Assembly (NCBI GenBank): GCA_047975025.1
Contig: JBKECY010000055.1
Coordinates: forward strand, 1 to 52,228
Direction: 5' to 3'
From: JBKECY01 sp047975025
Lineage (GTDB): Bacteria; Bacillota; Clostridia; Lachnospirales; Lachnospiraceae
DNA: 52,228 bases
The notes below the pieces were generated by a model, which searched no databases, had not been told where the DNA came from, and saw only the letters and a list, made by a program, of their open reading frames with translations. Both the position numbers and the translations under genes were made by a program. Shown here piece after piece: positions 52,111 to 52,228 of the stretch; positions within the stretch are counted from its first letter, which is position 1, and every line of letters starts with the position of its first letter.

Positions 52111-52228
52111 GGGACTATCCCAAAGATTGTGTAAACCTTCAAACTGATGTAAGATAATTACAACAGTTTGGAGGTTTTTTATGGCAAGAAGAAGAGAGGA
52201 ATCACCACAGAAAAAAGCAATGCGTGAA
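52111..52228 (+). mobile_element. Left end of an insertion sequence, probably IS256 family (cut by window)
   Basis: GGGACTATCCCAAAGATTGT resembles the terminal repeat of IS256-type elements, and a transposase-like gene starts 70 bases in. The right end is outside the window, so the family call rests on a short match. Confidence 0.55.
52181..52228 (+). CDS. Start of probable transposase (mutator type), partial
   Basis: The first 16 codons only, reading MARRREESPQKKAMRE, with GGAGG upstream. The basic N-terminus and its place behind the terminal repeat fit an IS256-type transposase. Too short for a firm assignment. Confidence 0.5.
   Translation, partial: MARRREESPQKKAMRE

Overview
The window looks like a chromosomal segment of an obligately anaerobic Clostridia species, most likely Lachnospiraceae. 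The basis is the SCIFF peptide and its radical-SAM maturase next to secDF, the recJ / apt-relA-MBL-hemZ-hisS-aspS gene order, the oxygen-independent (cbi) cobalamin route, a one-gene SecDF, and a corrinoid methyltransferase pair of the acetogen type. This placement is inference from gene content; no rRNA is present.

Region 1 (1-14.4 kb) is an almost complete anaerobic corrin pathway. On the plus strand are the end of an ECF cobalt transporter (cbiQ) and an unusual cbiO-cbiK fusion, in which the transporter ATPase is joined to the cobaltochelatase. Facing it on the minus strand, in transcription order, are cbiD, cbiL, cbiF, cbiG, cbiH, a cbiJ-cbiE-cbiT triple fusion, cbiA, cbiB, cobD, cbiP and cbiC. 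Together these would take sirohydrochlorin plus cobalt to the cobinamide-phosphate stage. The adenosyltransferase and nucleotide-loop genes are not in the window.

Region 2 (14.4-23.2 kb), same strand and without a visible break, is a housekeeping block: aspS, hisS, an HD-GYP protein, hemZ, a metallo-beta-lactamase-fold hydrolase, relA and apt. A good promoter lies upstream of apt. From apt to cbiC no gap between genes exceeds about 40 bases, so cobalamin synthesis may be read through from the stringent-response / tRNA-synthetase operon.

Region 3 (23.2-30.6 kb): recJ, secDF, the SCIFF maturase, the 47-residue SCIFF peptide and a large Thr/Pro-rich cell-surface protein, all on the minus strand.

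Region 4 (30.6-33.8 kb): a thiamine-precursor ABC transporter (thiZ, thiY, thiX) plus a small MTH1187/YkoF-type thiamine-binding protein. A TPP riboswitch with a leader terminator and a consensus promoter precede it.

Region 5 (33.8-39.8 kb): a LacI-type regulator, an Rbs-type sugar or inositol ABC transporter (permease, double ATPase, binding protein), and a divergent inositol-dehydrogenase-like oxidoreductase. Three AT-rich palindromes, likely operators, sit in the divergent control region.

Region 6 (39.8-45.1 kb): a PAP2-family membrane protein, a family 2 glycosyltransferase, mutY, a HAD phosphatase with a possible mini-ORF leader, and a membrane-anchored L,D-transpeptidase.

Region 7 (45.1-52.2 kb): amt-glnB behind a strong leader terminator with a possible antiterminator; a methyltetrahydrofolate:corrinoid methyltransferase and its corrinoid protein; PucR and AraC regulators; thioredoxin; and, at the right edge, the start of what looks like an IS256-type insertion sequence. 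The corrinoid protein consumes the cofactor made in Region 1, which gives the two ends of the window a shared logic.
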